NCBI GenBank assembly: GCA_029204225.1
Contig: CM055097.1
Coordinates: 26,383,039 to 26,447,038 of the forward strand
DNA length: 64,000 bases
DNA from: Diphasiastrum complanatum
Lineage: Eukaryota > Streptophyta > Lycopodiopsida > Lycopodiales > Lycopodiaceae
Reading direction: 5' to 3'
Every line of letters starts with the position of its first letter. Positions within the stretch are counted from its first letter, which is position 1. Below the pieces are notes generated by a model. That model ran no database searches and was not told the DNA's origin. It worked only from the letters and a program-made list of their open reading frames with translations. A program made the position numbers and the translations under genes. Below are positions 59,062-64,000 of this stretch, in pieces.

Positions 59062-59249
59062 CCTCAAAGACAGAAGCTTTTCGCCAAAGGCTTAAACGCT
59101 TTCCTCCTGGAAATATAAGCAAAAGCCAGGTCCGCTTTCGTTTGCTTAGATTGCGGCCTTGGTCATGAAATAGAAGTGCCCATTCCGCTTACTCTGACAT
59201 ATGTTCTCAAACAGCATATAAATACAAAAGATAAATCAATGACAAAAAT

Positions 59250-59585
59250 TTCCCCGGGTTTTAGAAACTTTTCAACTATGCGCAGCGGCCAATATCTGAG
59301 AATATGCAAATAAATCCGATATTGAGGAACAAAATTGATAAAAATGTAACAGAAATAAGTTACAACTCTCAAGCTTCCCCGAATCCACAGAGGTTTTAGA
59401 ACCTTTCTTACTAAGCGCAGCACATAAATCCGAGATTGAAGTACAGAACTGCTACGAGTGTAACAAAAATAAGTTACAGCTCTCAAGTTTGCCCGAATCC
59501 ACAGAGGTTTTAGTCTGAGAATACGCACATAAATCCGAGATTGAAGTACAGGACTGCTACAAATGCAACAGCTATAATTTCCAGC
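59250..59585. repeat. About 2.8 tandem units of roughly 118 bp upstream of PES
   Basis: The blocks AAATAAGTTACA.CTCTCAAG, GAATCCACAGAGGTTTTAG and CATAAATCCGAGATTGAAGT recur in register. The first unit is more diverged than the other two. It lies 190-520 bp upstream of the start codon, in the 5' UTR or promoter. Confidence 0.8.
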
Positions 59586-59791
59586 TATCAAGGTCGTCTG
59601 CCTATTCGGCAGGGAACATCTCTAAATTATGTTCACAAAAAATCTGATTTGGAATTCGCAAAACAAATGTAATATACAATAAGGAATTCGGACCATGGAA
59701 TTTCTATTCTCAACTGAGAATTAAATCTGTGTCAACGAATCTCATAACTGCTGCTAAAACAAAGTCCAGAGCAGCATATGACCAATGCTGC

Positions 59792-59943
59792 TGCCACTAT
59801 GCCAGGTCAACATGCTCCAGGCTGACTGCAACACCAAATCAGTAAAATTGCTACTACCACACACTATTGCCACTATGCCAGATCAACATGTGCCAGGCTG
59901 ACCGCAACACCGAATCAGTAAAATTACTACTACCACACAATAT
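59792..59943. repeat. Two tandem 76-bp units upstream of PES
   Basis: TGCCACTATGCCAG recurs at 59792 and 59868, followed in both by TCAACATG..CCAGGCTGAC and CAACACC.AATCAGTAAAAT. About 90% identical by eye. Confidence 0.85.
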
Positions 59944-60413
59944 TGCTCCTCAGAGCAAGCCTCTGAGCTGGGTTCACAAAGTGAGAGCTGAATTGGGATG
60001 CACTTACCAGGCAAGCAATCATGACTATAATGATAGCTTCCATAACAGTGAAGGAAAAGTATTTGAGCTCAGAAAAAACCGTACATCATCTGCCTGCTTT
60101 CCTTTCTGGGCAACCTCTAAATCAACATCTCATCATCATCCTCAGGATTGCGAGCAAAAATAAAAGAATTGGTGATGATTTGGGAAATGTGGAGGGGAAT
60201 GAATGCAGATGCTAGGCCAGCCATCGCCTTCACTAGCAAAGCTCAGCCAGCTTTGCTTTTTATCAGACCACGGCTTCTCGCTCGGGCCCCAGGGCACAGG
60301 CCTCTCCTTTCCTATATTAATGGCACACGACAATTCCTGTCCCTCCACCGTTGGATCCGTCTATAAACGTTCAGATTCTGCCACGTTTTACAGAATCGAC
60401 CGTTTCAGAATAT

Positions 60414-60438
60414 GACACGTGTCATTACTCCACGTGGC
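60414..60438. promoter_or_regulatory. Two adjacent G-boxes upstream of PES
   Basis: GACACGTGTC (60414-60423, a perfect palindrome) and CCACGTGGC (60430-60438) lie 16 bp apart, about 1.35 kb upstream of the PES start codon. Each holds CACGTG, bound by plant bZIP and bHLH factors in abscisic-acid and light responses. PES genes are known to rise in senescence and nitrogen starvation, so a role is plausible but not shown. Confidence 0.55.
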
Positions 60439-61075
60439 AAAAATCGATCGCTGTGATCTGAAAAATATAGTGCCGTCGCTGCCTTGAAAGTCCATCGGTT
60501 TCGGCCGGCCCCGGGTAGCACTGTTCTCTTACCACAACTAAACACGACGAACATAAAAACAAAGAAAATTTCAAAAAATAAATAAACAAAATCAAATAAA
60601 ATAAATATATATATAACAAAGAAAAAATATAAAATACATACTATAATGCTGTGGAATAGTATAGAAGGAAGGCTTAAGGCATATCATCTATGGACTGACT
60701 CCCATTCTAAAAGACAAGCAAGCACTCAAGAGAAAAGGGACCTGCCATTAATAGCGTCCACAGTCAATAGCATTGTCACCCCTTTTATCCTCCTATTATT
60801 TTCAGCACCCGGTCATGCGTCAGGGTGGGCCAGGCGTGGGCCAGGAGGGAGTTTTAAAAAAAAAAATTGATTGCCATGGTGCCACATGTCGGGCACTAGG
60901 GTTTATCCCATAACCAAATCTTTGGGATAAACCAGTACCTATATATAAATAAACCCACCTGCTTACTCACATGTGCGCAGGTTGGTGTGAAGCTGCCCAG
61001 TGCCACCTGTTGGCGCCACTTGGACGTTGCTCGATACCATTCCCTGCACTACCTGGCGCCACCTGGGCTTTGCTT
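60439..61075. other. Unassigned, with a TATA-like tract near 60939
   Basis: AT-rich to 60640, otherwise mixed. GGTTTATCCCA (about 60900) and TGGGATAAACC (about 60923) form an 11-bp stem, followed by CTATATATAAATAAACCC (about 60939-60956), a good TATA-like box on the plus strand. It points into the GC-rich block; no transcript can be inferred. Confidence 0.4.
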
Positions 61076-61394
61076 GCCCAACGCCACCTGGCTGGGCGTT
61101 GCCCGACGCCCACCCTGGCGCCACGACGCTCGCCTACGCCCTTTTGGCTGGCGCACCCTGACGCACCCTGGCGCGCGCCTGGGCTTTGCTTGCCCGGCGC
61201 CACCTGGTTGTCCGCTGCCCGGCGCCCACCGCCCACCTTGGCGCCGGCGCCACTGCCGGCGCACCCTGGCGAGCGAGCGTCGTGGCGCCAGGGTGGGCGT
61301 CGGGCAACGCCCAGCCAGGTGGCGTCGGGCAGTGGCGCCGGCGCCAAGGTGGGCGGTGGGCACCGGGCAGCGGACAACCAGGTGGCGCCGGGCA
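61076..61394. repeat. GC-rich block with two interleaved inverted repeats
   Basis: Block A (61076-61133) is mirrored by A' (61273-61330) with one difference over 58 bp. Block B (61191-61257) is mirrored by B' (61328-61394) with one difference over 67 bp. The order is A B A' B', so the two pairs overlap rather than nest. The region consists of GCGCCACCTGG and TTGCCCGGCGCC words; all six frames stay open and spell LPGATW-type repeats, which argues against coding. Confidence 0.85.
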
Positions 61395-61441
61395 AGCCCC
61401 TGGCGCGTGCCAGGGTCGTCAAGGTGTTAAAATTATGGGGA

Positions 61442-62111
61442 GACCCCCTTTTCAGTGTCCACTGTCAAGAAATTATTGTTGGCTCTTGTCGGCAGGCATA
61501 TAAGTGCTCAATGAGAACAATGAATAGGAACAACCTGAACATGCCATTACATAGGTATCAAGTAATTTCTTGGCTCTTGTCGGCAAGCATATAAGTGCTC
61601 AATGAGAACAATGAATAGGAACAACCTGAACATGCCATTACATAGGTATCAAGCATACTAAATAGAACAACATGAACATGCCATTACAAAGGTATGAAGC
61701 ATCAACTTCCGATATCAAAGAATCTACCCAATTAATACATAATTCTTATCAATTTATTATGTCATTGATATTAGGGGACCCCCTTTTCAGTGTCCACTGT
61801 CAAGAAATTATTGTTGGCTCTTGTCGGCAGGCATATAAGTGCTCAATGAGAACAATGAATAGGAACAACCTGAACATGCCATTAGATAGGTATCAAGTAA
61901 TTTCTTGGCTCTTGTCGGCAGGCATATAAGTGCTCAATGAGAACAATGAATAGGAACAACCTGAACATGCCATTACATAGGTATCAAGCATACTAAATAG
62001 AACAACATGAACATGCCATTACAAAGGTATGAAGCATCAACTTCTGATATCAAAGAATCTACCCAATTAATACATGATTCTTATCAATTTATTATGTCTA
62101 TGATATTAGGG
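61442..62111. repeat. 335-bp tandem duplication, each unit holding two 90-bp subunits
   Basis: GACCCCCTTTTCAGTGTCC starts at 61442 and again at 61777, and the two 335-bp units are nearly identical by eye. In each, a subunit of about 90 bp with TTGGCTCTTGTCGGCAGGCA and ATAAGTGCTCAATGAGAACA occurs twice, plus a shorter third piece. The near identity suggests a recent event. Open frames here are short and repeat-derived. Confidence 0.9.
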
Positions 62112-64000
62112 TATCAATTTAGGTGTTAAAGAATCTACCCAAATCTATTTTGACTAGAGTGGGTTTTAGCCAATCAATACTCATATTGACACAATCAACA
62201 CTCATGTTGATGCATGCACTAAGCACAAAACAATGCATTTTGCCATGGTATTAATAAAGTATTTAGTTTTTCTTGGTACCAAAAATTTACATTATATTCA
62301 TAATGTACCAAATACATTGATCTCCTATTTGACCTTTATACTTCCAAGCGACTAGCTTGTTGAACATGCATATATTTATGCCAAACTGAAAATATGTAAG
62401 AAATATCATGCGACCATGATCCATCTAAGGTGGTATTGAAAATTTTATTACCCGCCCAACATGATCAAGAGAGAGAATGAGTCAATGAATGTTAATGTTA
62501 GTAGCACTCTTTGTTTTGATAAGCTTATCTAGTAGCCAGCCTTTTACAACCAATTTACATTTCATAAAGCACTTCAAAAAAAATTGTTATATATTTAGAA
62601 GTAATCTTAATTGGCAAAATATGACAGCTATAGAAACGTGACACATCAGAGGAACCTTAAAAATTGTTTTACCACAAGTAAATTGACAAATGGTTTTACC
62701 GACAATAAAAATTTATTACCTTACATACAAAAAATTATTGCTGTAAAAACAACTATAAAAATTTTGTGAATTGCATACACAAAAGCTCTATCTTCTTAAA
62801 GTGACCCATATGACCTATGAACTTACCATGGTAGCTTCTTAATCAAGCAAAAGCCAATTTGTTGTTGAGTAGCTTGACAAAATTCATTGCCATAAGCATA
62901 ACAAAAAGTAAAACTTTGAAAAACTTTGCAATTTATGCCGAACTGGAAGGCAATTTTGCTTAGATTTTGGTGCTTGCTATATAAATGTTAAAAAGGTGGG
63001 TGAAAGCCAAATTTGCAGATCAAGCCTACAACAAAAACTTTGCATGAAAATACCAAGCAAGAATTCATGAGATCAATCTAAATAGGTTTGAATTTTGTAG
63101 CAAATGAATTTCATAATCAATGACGCCCTTTCTCTCAACAATAAACAAAAGAACGATTTCACAGAGTTTCCACCATATGGCAAGATGTAGAAGATGGATG
63201 ATTCAGCTGTAAGCTGGTGTAATATTGAAAGGTACTAATGGTCATGACTCTCACTGGGGAAGTCCATATGTTTTCAAATTCATAGCATGCTCCATCGCTC
63301 TATCACACAAAGATCACAGCATGCTCCATCGCCCGAAGCGCTCAATCACTATTCGCTCAGAACGTACTTCATCTCCCTCACCGAAAAAATAAATTCTCGA
63401 AAGGTGCAAATAAAAGGTAAATTCTTTAGTAAGTTCTCTAAAGTTCAAGAAGCTCTAAATTTTTTCAAAGTGCTTTATGCCCTGTACCTAAAAAATGTGT
63501 GCAATTTAGGTTTCTAAGGATGCATTCACCATTGGCTGTAACAAAAACCCTCCAAAACACACATTTCAAACTAAGTTGCAACTGTACTTACTTTTACGAA
63601 GAAAGGCTATACTAGCCGTATTCAGTATATACCTTCCTACGGATGCCTTTCTTGTGTGACTGAGTCGTTATCGGGATTCGGTATTCAGTTGTGCCTGCGC
63701 TGAGGCGCTGAAGCGGCTGAATAGTGATAACTGCTGTCATGAGCTGCAGCCTGCGATCAAGTGATTGCAAAAATGTTTATTGAGCTGCGCGATCTTACGT
63801 AAGCATTCATTGTCACTCAGACCAGCTGAGACTCTGACTCTGAGCTGAGGTGTGAGCCTGAGGCAGCAGCAGCGCAGCTGGGGCCCAGCTAGGCTGACAC
63901 TATGACAGACCACAGCTACGCCTCCATACTGCGCCACTCCACTGACTCCAGCCTGCCGCGCCAAGGCTCAACCCAAAAAGAACACTGACCTGCTGACCTT
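62112..64000. other. Unassigned right flank
   Basis: 62112-63600 is AT-rich with no coding motif; AGCATGCTCCATCGC is repeated at 63286 and about 63318. 63640-64000 is richer in G and C. It has a minus-strand frame (63964-63737) with no recognised family, which I do not accept as a gene. Confidence 0.4.

Noticed and set aside
58928-59122. Alternative upstream start for the PES gene
   Set aside because: The 59122-58928 frame differs from the exon 1 frame. A TTG codon 6 bp upstream of ATG 59061 is not a normal plant start.
60971-61594. 207-codon frame in the GC-rich block
   Set aside because: All frames on both strands are open because of the GCGCCACCTGG-type repeats; no family features.
63737-63964. 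75-codon minus-strand frame at the right edge
   Set aside because: GC-biased composition keeps it open; no motif, splice context or family resemblance.

Overview
The window is nuclear DNA of a flowering plant with a large, repeat-filled genome. It holds a 14-exon chloroplast acyltransferase gene with GT-AG introns, an RCC1-repeat gene exon, plant-type Copia and Gypsy LTR elements primed by initiator tRNA-Met, a CACTA element with the plant terminal CACTACAAGAAAA, LINE pieces and long GA/CT microsatellites. Nothing bacterial, organellar or CRISPR-like was seen. The species cannot be fixed from the sequence.

Layout. 1-9100 is a nest of LINE, Copia and Gypsy fragments, mostly antiparallel. At least three LINE 3' ends carry the same short 3' UTR and a CT microsatellite tail, and one LINE is split by a Copia remnant. 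9100-11660 is low-complexity and unassigned DNA. 11664-12942 is a 1.3-kb near-palindrome. 15045-16655 is the long 3' exon of an RCC1-family gene; its 5' exons were not recognised. 18895-19625 is a terminal-inverted-repeat (TIR) element related to the palindrome. 20668-32248 is a minus-strand Copia complex whose reverse transcriptase is interrupted by a 5.2-kb CACTA element (23482-28696) with a broken TNPA-like gene. 32253-38345 holds five further Copia pieces in both orientations, one LTR of which contains a 229-bp GA tract.

40220-59061 (minus) is the main gene: a complete phytyl ester synthase-like gene (alpha/beta-hydrolase plus acyltransferase, 761 codons, 14 exons). Every junction is GT-AG and all phases join. 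Its introns have absorbed a Gypsy gag fragment, three palindrome-rich TIR elements and several microsatellites without harm to the frame. Upstream of it lie short tandem repeats, two adjacent G-boxes near 60414-60438, a GC-rich interleaved inverted-repeat block (61076-61394) and a 335-bp tandem duplication (61442-62111). The rest of the right flank is AT-rich and unassigned.

Only two host genes are supported, and nothing shows that they work together. The rest is transposable-element biology. The most novel-looking signal is a set of non-coding TIR elements sharing an end close to CATAGTTGC or CAGAGTTGC but filled just inside with different self-complementary words.
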